18,451 nucleotides of DNA. Source: Diplocarpon mali (Eukaryota; Ascomycota; Leotiomycetes; Helotiales; Drepanopezizaceae). The stretch is from NCBI GenBank assembly GCA_024741835.1, contig JAENRP010000563.1:1-18451 (forward strand), read 5' to 3'. Position numbers and translations under genes: made by a program. Below are positions 8,143 to 15,845 of this stretch, one piece after another. The notes beneath the pieces are model-generated. The model made no database searches and was not told the DNA's origin. It saw only the letters and a list, made by a program, of their open reading frames with translations. Position 1 is the stretch's first letter. Each line of letters starts with the position of its first letter.

Positions 8143-8391
8143 TGTTACGGCCGCATCACATGCACGGTTATATCACGTATCAGTCAGGTGCACAAAGTCA
8201 GGTGCACGCTAAGGTAGTAAGGTGGCTAGATCATGTGTACGCTAGCGAAGCATCTGTACTTATTCTAGAAGAGCTCTACTAAAGACTCTCTTTCCTTTAT
8301 CTTTTCTTCTTATTATATAGTATACCTCTTAAGGTAATATAGTCAGCGTTCAATTATCGACCTACTATACACTCAAGAGCAAGTCGTAACA
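8143..8391 (+). repeat. Solo Gypsy LTR, 249 bp, opposite orientation, little RIP
   Basis: It starts TGTTACGG and ends GTCGTAACA (intact TG..CA, 6 bp terminal inverted repeat), and is flanked by the 5 bp target duplication CTATT at 8138-8142 and 8392-8396. It is the reverse complement of the LTRs at 10661-10901 and 10971-11222, so it lies in plus orientation inside a minus-strand element. Unlike its surroundings it keeps many CpA and TpG sites (CATCACATGCACGG). A 12 bp direct repeat AGTCAGGTGCAC (8182-8193, 8196-8207) is present; the RIPed LTRs have only one copy. A TATA-like TTATATAG is at about 8313. Confidence 0.93.
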
Positions 8392-8547
8392 CTATTAATA
8401 GGCGGGAATTAAAATCCAAGTCTTTTTATAAATTATAGCCTATGCTATAGTAGGAGTCTTTACCATAGCTTAGCAGTTTCTTAATAGTAGGTCGTTTTCC
8501 ATTTTAACTTTAGCTATTATAAACTCGCCCTACTTCTTTAGCTTAAG

Positions 8548-8589
8548 GTAGTCTATTATATAATAATTAAAGGCTTTATAGTTATAGTA
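8548..8589 (-). other. Degraded CCHC zinc knuckle of Gypsy Gag
   Basis: Fourteen codons read Y-Y-N-Y-K-A-F-N-Y-Y-I-I-D-Y. With TGY to TAY, CAY to TAY and GGY to AAY reversed at the right places, this is C-x2-C-x3-G-H-x4-C, the canonical retroviral knuckle with exact spacing. Confidence 0.82.
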
Positions 8590-9691
8590 AAGACTAGACG
8601 ACAGCTTTAGGCTAGCAGACCTTTTTTAATAAGTTGCTAGCAAAGGGAAATAAGTATAAGGAGCTAAGGAGGTAGCTATAGCTATAGGTCTTTATAACTC
8701 CCTTTTTAATATATTAAGGACGCAGTCCTTCAAAGGGAAGAATGCGATAGCAAAGGCGACTTATCAAATATTATAGGCTTCTTTTTACTTAATATTATAG
8801 GCCTTGCGATCTATAATAGCTAAGAACTTATTTAAAGTAGTATAATTATTATTCATTTTATACTTTTCTACTTAAAGGTCGTTCTTTAAAGCTAAAGAGA
8901 CCTTTTTATAAACGTTATTAAATTAGCAAAACTAATCGATCTTACCTACTATAGTAAGGGTAATAAACTTAAATTAGAACTTATTATATAATATTAAACC
9001 TATAGTTAGCCTACTATATTTAAGCTTAATAGACTAAATATAATTATAGTTAAAGAACCTCTAATCTAAGACCTTAAGGATATTAATAGCATATATAAAC
9101 TTATTAATAAAGATAGGATCTATATATTATAGGATTAAGTTCTAAGCTTTACTTATTATATACTTAAAGTAGGTAGTGATCTAGTCCTTTTTAAAAGTAA
9201 AGTTACTTAAGTACTCTTAAATAAATACCTTTATAGCTATCTTTTAAGTATTATAAGTGATTTTGCCTTAATAGTTATTAAAATGGGTTTAAAGGTACTT
9301 AATCTAATAAGGGTCGATAGCTAGAATTAAAAGTCGGATAATTAAAAGGTAATAATCTAAAGGAGGTAGTAAGTCGGTAGTAAAGGACTAAGTATTTTAA
9401 AGGCTAATACTTAAGGAAGAAGGGGCAGTAGTATTATTTTAAAGAGCAGTAGCTATAATAGCGCTAATAAGGTTTGCGATTTCGGCCTATTAGGCAGCTA
9501 AAAAAAGAGGGGCCGATATAATAAGGGTAGATATTATTAAAGAGAGTATATCTTCTTCCTTAAGTTCAATTAATAGAAAAGGAGTATCTTAAGAATCTAC
9601 TTATAAGCTAGGCTTAGAAGTAGAATCTATACTAAAGGAGGTAACTTCTTAAGTAGGCTTAAAAGGGAGAATATCTTTAGGACTAGGATTA

Positions 9692-9757
9692 GTAGTAAGG
9701 CTTATAGAACTATTAGCAGTAAGGCTTATAGAACTAGTAGTAGTAAGGCCTAAAGGT
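9692..9757 (-). repeat. 24 bp tandem repeat in Gypsy gag
   Basis: The unit GTAGTAAGGCTTATAGAACT with a 4-base spacer is repeated at 9692, 9716 and 9740 (the third partial). In the Gag frame it encodes an 8-residue Ser/Thr-rich repeat (S-S-I-S-L-T-A/T-N). Confidence 0.75.
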
Positions 9758-9879
9758 AGAGGTATAGTTAACCTTTCACTTCTCTTAAGTAGTATAAGAT
9801 TAAAGGTTATAAGTACTAACTCTCTTTATATTATCTAATTTAATCTAAAGGGACCTAATACTAAATAGTAACCTATTTA

Positions 9880-10660
9880 AAAGAGGAAAGATTAGTATAA
9901 GTAGAGCTATATACATTTTTAAAGCCTTTTAATAGAGTATATATTAAGGTATTATAGGTTTATAAATCTTAAGAAAAAAGGTTTTACTTTAAGATCATAT
10001 CTCTTTACTAATTAAGAGTTATAATAAGGTTATCTAAAAGGTATAGTACAAATCTAAGGAAGTAAGGTCTAAGGATCTAAAGCTTATTATTCTACTAAAG
10101 TTGACCTAATCTTTAATAGTATAGTATAACCTACTAAGGCTAGCTAAGTCTTTATATATATATATAAGTATAGGTCTTTTAGTTTATACCTAAGGGTTTC
10201 GAAGGAAGGAGTAAGGAGCTTTAAAGAGTAAAAGGAGAGTTATCGATAAGTATAAGTTAATAAAAACAAGAGGTATTAAGTATTTATAAAGGAAGAAGAG
10301 AGTTAAGAAGAGAAAAGTTATTATACTATATTAGGCAGCAGCCTATGCTAGCAAAGTAAAGATATAGTAAATAAAATTTTTTTTTCTTTTCGAATTGAAA
10401 TTAAAGGTGAATTTCCATTTGCAAAATAGAGTAGGTAAAGGGTTAAAAAAACAAGCTAATCTTATATTTAAAGGTCGTTTTTCAACTTCCTTTAAAAACT
10501 AAATTAGTAAGATCTAAGCGCTATATACAAGTTGCTTAAGGCAATTTATAATAAGAGTATTAAGATCGAAAGATCAAATTGCTTAAGGTAGTTTAAAGTA
10601 ACGATTTTAAAAGAGGTAAATATTAAGCTTTTTAATAAAGGTTAAGTTAATCTTTTCTTA
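9880..10660 (-). other. Gypsy leader and possible gag start; no clear gene
   Basis: This AT-rich stretch lies between the Gypsy 5' LTR and the recognisable gag. It includes a T-run near 10378-10386. I see no conserved protein motif, tRNA or confident primer-binding site; the minus strand next to the LTR starts TAAGAAAAGATTAAC, which I cannot match to a tRNA end. Confidence 0.5.
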
Positions 10661-10901
10661 TATTACAACTTACTTTAAAGCATATAAAAGGGCGATAATT
10701 AAGTAACGCTAACTATATTACCTTAAGAGGTATACTATATAATAAAAAGGAAAAGATAAAGAAGAGAGAGTCTTTAATAAAGCTCCTTTAAAATAAGTAT
10801 AAGTACTTTACTAGTATATATATAATCCAGCCACCTTGCTACCTTAGCGTATACCTAACTTCGATATATAATATAACTATATATATAATACAGCTATAAT
10901 A
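10661..10901 (-). repeat. Gypsy LTR of the gag half, 241 bp, RIPed
   Basis: In + text it begins TATTACAACTT and ends GCTATAATA, the RIPed forms of TGTTACGACTT and GCCGTAACA in the solo LTR. About 240 bp align with the solo LTR in inverted orientation and with 10971-11222 in direct orientation. It serves as the 5' LTR of the gag half on the minus strand. Confidence 0.9.
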
Positions 10902-10970
10902 TAAGGTATATACTAATTCCAATTAAGTAAATATAAAAGGTTAGAAAAGTATATTTAAAAGTATAATAGT
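10902..10970 (+). mobile_element. 69 bp Copia RNase H fragment between two Gypsy LTRs
   Basis: This segment matches the reverse complement of 16278-16346 (and 2777-2845), part of the Copia RNase H, so its coding sense is plus, opposite to the three large Copia copies. It appears to be a remnant of an older Copia copy that was the target of the flanking Gypsy insertions. The bases next to the two LTRs (CCTTA and ACTAT in minus sense) are not duplicates of each other. Confidence 0.8.
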
Positions 10971-11222
10971 TATTATAACTAGCTTTAAAGCATATAGTAA
11001 GGCGATAATCGAATAACGCTAACTATATTACTTTAAAAGGTACGCTATATAATAAAAAAGAAAAGATAAAGAAGAGAGAGTCTTTAATAGAGCTCCTTTA
11101 GAATAAGTATAAGTGCTTTACTAATATATATATAATCTAGCTACCTTGCTACCTTAGCGTATACCTAACTTTAATATATAATATAACTATATATATAATA
11201 TATATATAATATAGCTATAATA
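10971..11222 (-). repeat. Gypsy 3' LTR of the pol half, 252 bp, RIPed
   Basis: In + text it begins TATTATAACTAGC and ends GCTATAATA, and it aligns throughout with 10661-10901. The extra length is an expanded TATATA run near 11190-11213. A clear polypurine tract adjoins at 11223, showing that it is the 3' LTR of the pol half. Confidence 0.9.
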
Positions 11223-11238
11223 CTACCTTCCCCCTTTG
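11223..11238 (-). other. Gypsy polypurine tract
   Basis: The minus strand reads AAAGGGGGAAGGTAG immediately upstream of the 3' LTR. This all but pure purine run is the expected plus-strand primer site and fixes the inner LTR edge at 11222. Confidence 0.85.
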
Positions 11239-11349
11239 AAAAACTACGCTTGTACAATTGTATCTATAGGCGTATTATCCTCTAGGTCCTTATAATTATC
11301 AACTCTATTATTATATGACTTAAGCTAGCTTAATAGCGCCTTTAATAGT

Positions 11350-11520
11350 CCTTTAGCTTAAGGGTTCTTTAAATAGAAATCTCAAATAGTATATAGTACT
11401 ATTATAATATTAGAGTATAAGTACTATTTAAGGTCTTTATTAGCTCCTTTCTACTTAATTTAATATTCGAGCTTCTTAGCTTAAATATAAGATCCAATTA
11501 TTTCTTCTATCTCTTACTCC
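11350..11520 (-). other. Chromodomain at the integrase C-terminus
   Basis: The frame reads E-I-E-E-I-I-G-S, then K-K-L-E-Y-x-I-K-x-K-G and a W/Y position. This matches the chromodomain pattern (E-V-E-x-I-L, L-x-Y-L-V-K-W-K-G). In chromoviruses this domain directs integration to heterochromatin. The last 60 or so codons before the natural stop hold only one further in-frame stop (at about 11319). Confidence 0.78.
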
Positions 11521-11559
11521 TCTTATTCTAGTAATACTTTAATTAAGGCAAGAGGTTCC

Positions 11560-12950
11560 TAAGCTTAGCTTAGCAAAGGGTTAAGAATATATTTCTATAA
11601 TAAGTAGGAGTAGAATATAAGGTAGATCAAATAGAGCGAATTAGGCAATTATAGCTTCTAGCTTTCTCTTAGCTTTTCTAATACTTTTATTAAGCTATAC
11701 TACTTATTAGAGAGCTTTCGGCTTAGCTAATCCAGTTTCCAATTTTTAATACTAATTAGTATATTATCTCTTATAGTCTAATTAACTAGCTAGTAGTAAA
11801 GATCTGCAAGCTATTTCATTTTAGCCTATTGTATTTAAAAAGATAATTAAGTAAATTAGACTACTTTTTAAGCTCTAATAGCTATACAAAGCGCTATTTT
11901 ACAATTTAATCTTTCGATTGCTATTTATAAAGGCTTTAGGTTAATTAAATTCTAAAAGGAGTAAGCTTTATAACTATTTAGCACTTAAAAAGGGGAAATT
12001 TGCCTTAGCGATTTATAAGGTAAGGTTAATTAAGCAATATCTATTAAAAGCAAGAGACGACTCTAATTGTCTTAATAGTATAAGTAGAATAGTCTAAGGC
12101 ATTATTTTAAGTATTAGTTTATAAATTCAGTTTAGCTATTAATATTAGGGTTATAGGCTATAGTTAGCTTGACTTTTATACCTAGTATCTAATAGAGCTC
12201 TTTTTAAAAGGTAGAGACAAATTAGACGCCTCTATCTAATAGAATCGAATTAAGCATATTGAAATAGTATATTTAATAAATTAAAAACAACTTTATAAGG
12301 CCTTTTGCATTAACTATCTTATAGTATAAAATTAATACTACCTTCTTTAATAATCGGTCTATTATTACTAGTATAAAGTCGTAGCTAAGTTTATTAAGCA
12401 GGAGCTTTATAAAATCTATAGTTAAGTATTAATATACTCATTCGGGAATTAGCAAGGGTTATAAAAAACCTTAGGTTTTATTATAATAAGCTTTTATTCT
12501 CGAATAATAATAGTTCTAAATATAAGTGCTAATATTGCTACTAAGGCTTTTCCAGTAGTATTTTCTTCTTATTAAAAGCCTTATTTTCCCAATTCTAGTA
12601 TATATAACGCAAGGTTACTTATATATATAACAAATTAGGGCTATTTGCAGTTTAAAAGGTTAGGATAGTACTATAAGTCTACCTTAGAAGAAGAGTTTAC
12701 CTTAGCTAAGTTCGTAGTTAAGGCTATAGCTCTACGCCTTATCTTAGAACTTTTATAGCTTAAGGGAGGTCTTATTAGCTTAAATAACCTTATTAATAAT
12801 ATAGTAGTTTACTATATTATACTCGACTTTAAATATTAGGTCGGCAGGTGCCTCTATTAGCGCAATTGGCATAATCGTTACTTATAGGCCAGGCCTATAA
12901 GTGGAATCGTTTTAAGTAGTAAGTACTTCTATAGAAAGCTTATTATTAGG
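11560..12950 (-). other. Gypsy integrase domain
   Basis: Visible are I-D-F-I-K-L (Asp at 12414-12416), I-I-D-R-L-L-K, L-D-R-G-V-x-F-V-S (Asp at 12234-12236) and T-I-A-Y-N-P-N-I-N-S-x-T-E (Glu at 12126-12128). The second Asp and the Glu are separated by exactly 35 residues, the classic DD35E spacing. All three catalytic codons survive RIP, but in-frame stops prevent function. Confidence 0.9.
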
Positions 12951-12959
12951 CAAGAGCTG

Positions 12960-13560
12960 CTAATAGTATAAAGCTTGTTTCTTAGCCTTAAAAGGGGTCA
13001 GCTCTTAATCTTAATATAAAAGTATATTAGCTAATATATTTATTATACCTATTTAGTATATAATAAGGAAGTTAAAGTTAGTAAAGAACTCTGCCTAGCG
13101 AGCCTACTAGGCTATTAAGTCCTTAGTTATTATAAAGTACTTAAGGGCTTTATGATCTATATATATATATACTATTTTCTAAGCCTTAAGTAGCTCTGCC
13201 TTATACTAGTAGAACGATTTAAAAATCACTAAGAGCTCCTTATTATAAATAGGGTAATTCAGCTTAGTATTATTTATAGTCTTCGAAAAGTACCTAATTA
13301 AGTAGTAGTTTTCATCTTCTTAGAATTAAAAGAGTATACTAGCGACTACGCTATTAGAGGCGTTAGTCTTAAGCCTTATCTACTTCTAAAGGTAATAGTA
13401 GTATAAAATCGGGGTTGTTTAAAAGCTTAAGCGCAAAGGTTCCTAAGCTTCTTTATAAGTATTATTAAAGTTAAAAGGAACATTTCTTATAAAAGCTATT
13501 AAAGGTCGGCAGATACGACTATAGCCTTAAATAAACCTTTAATAGAAGTTATAGAACCTT
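12960..13560 (-). other. Gypsy RNase H domain
   Basis: It follows the RT in the same frame. I-D-H-K-A-L-K-Y at 13137-13160 corresponds to the conserved TDHKxLxY of Gypsy RNase H. Confidence 0.82.
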
Positions 13561-14340
13561 AGAAAGCTTTATATACTATATATATTCTTAATATATTTCT
13601 ACTCTTAAATAACTAAGACCTTATTAAAGTTTACTTCAATTTTATAAACTCTAATAATAAACCTTAGGAACCTAGTCTTAGTAATCCTAAACTCGCTTTT
13701 CTTAATATCTACTTAAAGGCTATAGTATTAAAGAATTCCTAAGATCTTCTTAATATAAATCTTATAGTTAAAGGAGTTTTCTAAGTAGATTAGAATATCA
13801 TTTAAATAAGTAGAGTAGAAATCGTTAAGGTACTTAAGGAGAATATTATTAATAAACCTTTAAAAGGTAGTAGGCCTATTTATTAGCCTAAATGGCAAAA
13901 CCTTATATTTATAAATCTTATAATATATATAAAAGGTAGTTAGGTCTTTAAAGTCAGCTAATATACAAATATAGTAAAAGGCTTATTATATATCGATTTT
14001 TATAAAAACATAAGCTTTCGATATATATACTATTATCTTATTAATAAGTAGAATTGGGTAAGGGTCTTTCTTTATTATAGTATTTAGTTTCTAGTAATTA
14101 ATATATAGATATAGGGAGCCATTAGCTTTTCTTATAAAAAGGATTAGGATTACTTAAGGGGAACTCGAAGCTTTAATAAATCCTTTATATAAGTTCTTAA
14201 GAATATAGCTCTTGACCTTTAAGAGCTATTCGATAGTAAGGTAGCAAAAGGGTTTAATTATTAAGTTATTCTTACCTATTAGCTCGATTTTATAATCTAC
14301 CCTTAGCCTAGGTTCCGGCAGCTGATCAAAGGCCTAGCGA
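13560..14340 (-). other. Gypsy reverse transcriptase domain
   Basis: In order are L-R-V-D-Y-K-I-E-L (about 14290), K-G-F-I-K-A-S-S-S-P (compare GFIRPSSSP), Y-I-N-Y (compare CVDY), V-L-P-F-x-L-I-N-R-P-T-T-F (compare MPFGLTNAPATF) and Y-L-N-D-I-L-I-Y (compare YLDDILIY). The order and spacing fit a Ty3/Gypsy RT. Confidence 0.9.
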
Positions 14341-14775
14341 TTAAAAACATTCTTAAACTCAGCATACTAAGGCAAGAGCTTCTAGTCTATTAACTCATTA
14401 TTACTCTCGTACTTAGCTTATAGCGCCAAACTAAGGCCAAAGGAGCTAATTTCAGCTTATATAGCCGATTCTTAGCAATTGATCTCTTAGTTTAAATTAT
14501 AAATAGAGCTTATAAATATAAACTCTTTAGGCGCTAGTTATTAAATTTATATAACTTATCTTACCTTAATTATAAAGCGGTAATAGAAGGCGCCGATTAC
14601 TAAGGCTAAGATTAGGCTAATTTAGCAAGCTATCTTTAAAGGAGCGGTCCTCTTTACTAAAAGAGGGAGCAAAAGGTCTAATACTTTTAGCAAGGCCTTT
14701 TTTATATAGTTCAGATCTTTTTTCAAGTCTTTAAAGAAACTACTATCCTTAGGTCTATAAGAGGCCACTTATAGG

Positions 14776-14893
14776 CTAGGACTAAGAGTAGGATTCGAGT
14801 TCGCAGATTTTACTCGCAGGCCGGAACTAAGAGTAGGATTCGAGTTTGCAGATTTTACTTGCAGGCCAGGACTAGGAGTAGGATTCGAGGCGT
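14776..14893 (-). repeat. 45 bp in-frame tandem repeat in Gypsy Pol
   Basis: ACTAAGAGTAGGATTCGAG recurs at 14781, 14826 and 14871 (45 bp steps), the third with one change. In the Pol frame the 15-residue unit is K-S-A-N-S-N-P-T-L-S-x-x-L-x-V. It lies between the protease and the RT. The core resembles the minisatellite in the Copia polyprotein. Confidence 0.85.
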
Positions 14894-14959
14894 TATTGCT
14901 TACTAACATTAAGAGCTAAGCTTAGGCTATTCTAAGGTCTTTATCCTTAGCATCTATTA

Positions 14960-15359
14960 CAGCTACTTAATAATCGATATCTTACTAGGCTATTAAGGGT
15001 TTTATTAGCTATAAGAGATCGATTAATATACGTTAATTAAAATAGGAGACGATAGGCATATCCTTAAGCTAAGATATACTATTATTCCCTTTTCTATAAG
15101 ATTATTTAAGGCTATAGTACTTTAGGAACTTCCTACTAATTAAAACGTTAATTACTCCTAAGCTTATAATTAGGAAAAGGAAGTTTATTTATTACCTATC
15201 AATTATAAGGGTAAGTAAGATAGCAAATCAAATGGTTTCTCCCTTAAGGCTATTATAGCCAATAGAGGTAATCGGTTTAAGCAGTTTAATAAACTTCACC
15301 CTAAGTCTTTAAAAGAGCTAATATATTAAAGACATCTTAATAATACTAAAAATATTAGC
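14960..15359 (-). other. Gypsy aspartic protease (N-terminus lost to Copia insertion)
   Basis: The frame shows I-T-S-I-G-Y then L-K-G-E-T-I, and L-G-V-I-N-V-L-I-S-R-K-F-L-K-Y-Y (compare DLGxxDVILGRKWLEYY), then K-D-M-P. The first Gypsy codon is GCT (Ala of DSGA) at 15357-15359. The Asp-Ser-Gly codons are found at 8058-8066 instead. Confidence 0.85.
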
Positions 15360-15361
15360 TC

Positions 15362-15554
15362 TATTAAGCTTAAGTGAGTCGGCGCAGTAGGTAAAGGAGG
15401 CTTTTAAAGGTCGATGGTCGATATATTAATAAGAGTTAAGGAAGGAAGGTTACCCCTTTCTTCCTTATAGCTATATACATATCAATATCCTACTAATTAA
15501 GCAATAGGGTCATATGATAATATATTAGAGTAATAGCTATATTACCTATCTTAA
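15362..15554 (-). repeat. Copia 3' LTR (element 2), 193 bp
   Basis: It is complete, with RIPed TG..CA ends (TATTAAG to CTTAATA in minus sense), and homologous to 1729-1923 and 7860-8054. The 5-mer beyond its 3' end is AGCTC (15357-15361), matching AGCTT beyond the 5' LTR of element 1. Confidence 0.9.
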
Positions 15555-15572
15555 TACCCCTACTTAGACCTT
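15555..15572 (-). other. Copia polypurine tract (element 2)
   Basis: The minus strand reads AAGGTCTAAGTAGGGG next to the LTR, a better-preserved form of the tract at 2054-2072. Confidence 0.65.
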
Positions 15573-15705
15573 ACTCTAATTAACCTATAGTTAGGAAAAT
15601 AACAACTATCCTTTTACGCTAATCTAACTCTTAAGTATCTCTTTAAATTAAAAGCAATTAATTAATAGCAACCTTTATTAAAATTACTAATCCTACTCAT
15701 AGGAT

Positions 15706-15845
15706 AGGACTAGGAGTTAAATTTCCAAAAGTATTCCTTTATAAGACTATATAACTTAACTCGCGGTCTAGGCCTAGGAGTCGATTTAAAAACTTTCCTT
15801 TATAAGACTATATAACCTAACTCGTAGGGTAGGCCTAGGAGTTAT
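15706..15845. repeat. 61-64 bp tandem repeat at the 3' end of Copia (element 2)
   Basis: Three AGGAGT cores start at about 15712, 15776 and 15837. This copy retains the less mutated core GGCCTAGGAGTCGATTT (15771-15787). It is homologous to 2204-2345. Confidence 0.8.

Larger units (their letters stand above)
8055..8530 (-). pseudogene. Gypsy Pol N-terminus up to protease active site (interrupted)
   Basis: With the solo LTR and one CTATT removed, a minus frame reads through K-K-L-L-S-Y-G-K-D-S and F-L-I-P-I-E-L-A-R-N-R to I-N-N-K-A at 8055-8069. I-N-N-K-A is the RIPed form of I-D-S-G-A, the aspartic protease active site. Between 8055 and 8127 this frame has no stop, while the Gag frame has four. 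Pol is thus read in the -1 frame relative to the Gag knuckle. The next residues (N-I-F) are found at 15351-15356 across the Copia insertion. Confidence 0.75.
8500..9880 (-). pseudogene. Gypsy Gag (RIP-inactivated)
   Basis: This is the structural capsid protein of a Ty3/Gypsy element. One minus-strand frame (codons at + positions 1 mod 3) can be followed for about 450 codons with only TAA/TAG-type interruptions. It has a Ser/Thr/Pro-rich N-terminal part with 8-residue repeats, then a S-K-P-S-L-x-V-D-S motif near 9600-9625. A capsid-like middle includes K-N-D-L and T-L-N-K-F-L, and a zinc knuckle lies at 8548-8589. The N-terminal end is uncertain. The stretch 9880-10380 upstream shows no convincing continuation and could be leader or the diverged start of gag. 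Confidence 0.75.
8055..10901 (-). mobile_element. Gypsy element, gag half (5' LTR, leader, gag, pol start)
   Basis: This is the 5' half of a Ty3/Gypsy element on the minus strand: LTR at 10661-10901, leader, gag with a zinc knuckle, and the N-terminal part of pol up to the protease active site, where Copia element 1 interrupts it. A solo LTR with 5 bp target duplications is inserted at 8143-8391. The downstream pol sequence is found only at 11244-15359, beyond the LTRs, so the two halves cannot be one simple element in the present order. Confidence 0.85.
11244..15359 (-). pseudogene. Gypsy Pol polyprotein, 1372 codons, RIP-inactivated
   Basis: One minus frame (codons at + positions 0 mod 3) carries every domain with no net frameshift. 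These are a protease with an L-G-V-I-N-V-L-I-S-R-K block (15114-15161), a 45 bp tandem repeat, and an RT with VLPFxLxNxPxTF (about 13863-13905) and Y-L-N-D (13797-13808, compare YLDD). RNase H has I-D-H-K-A-L-K-Y (13137-13160). The integrase has catalytic Asp, Asp and Glu codons at 12414, 12234 and 12126, and a chromodomain ends the protein. The TAG at 11244-11246 is the likely natural stop, just before the polypurine tract. All upstream stops are TAA/TAG/TGA at positions explained by RIP. The first residues (protease D-S-G) lie at 8055-8066 across the Copia insertion. Confidence 0.9.
10971..15361 (-). mobile_element. Gypsy chromovirus, pol half (PR-RT-RH-IN-chromodomain, 3' LTR)
   Basis: This is the 3' part of a Ty3/Gypsy retrotransposon on the minus strand, from the protease active site to the 3' LTR. 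The domain order RT, RNase H, integrase, chromodomain identifies a chromovirus. Its gag and 5' LTR are missing on the right, where the 3' LTR of Copia element 2 begins at 15362 with AGCTC (15357-15361) as flanking 5-mer. Confidence 0.92.

Noticed and set aside
8143..10901. A DNA transposon with terminal inverted repeats of about 240 bp
   Set aside because: The inverted pair are complete LTRs with their own TG..CA ends. The left one has its own 5 bp duplication, and the DNA between encodes a retroviral-type Gag, not a transposase.
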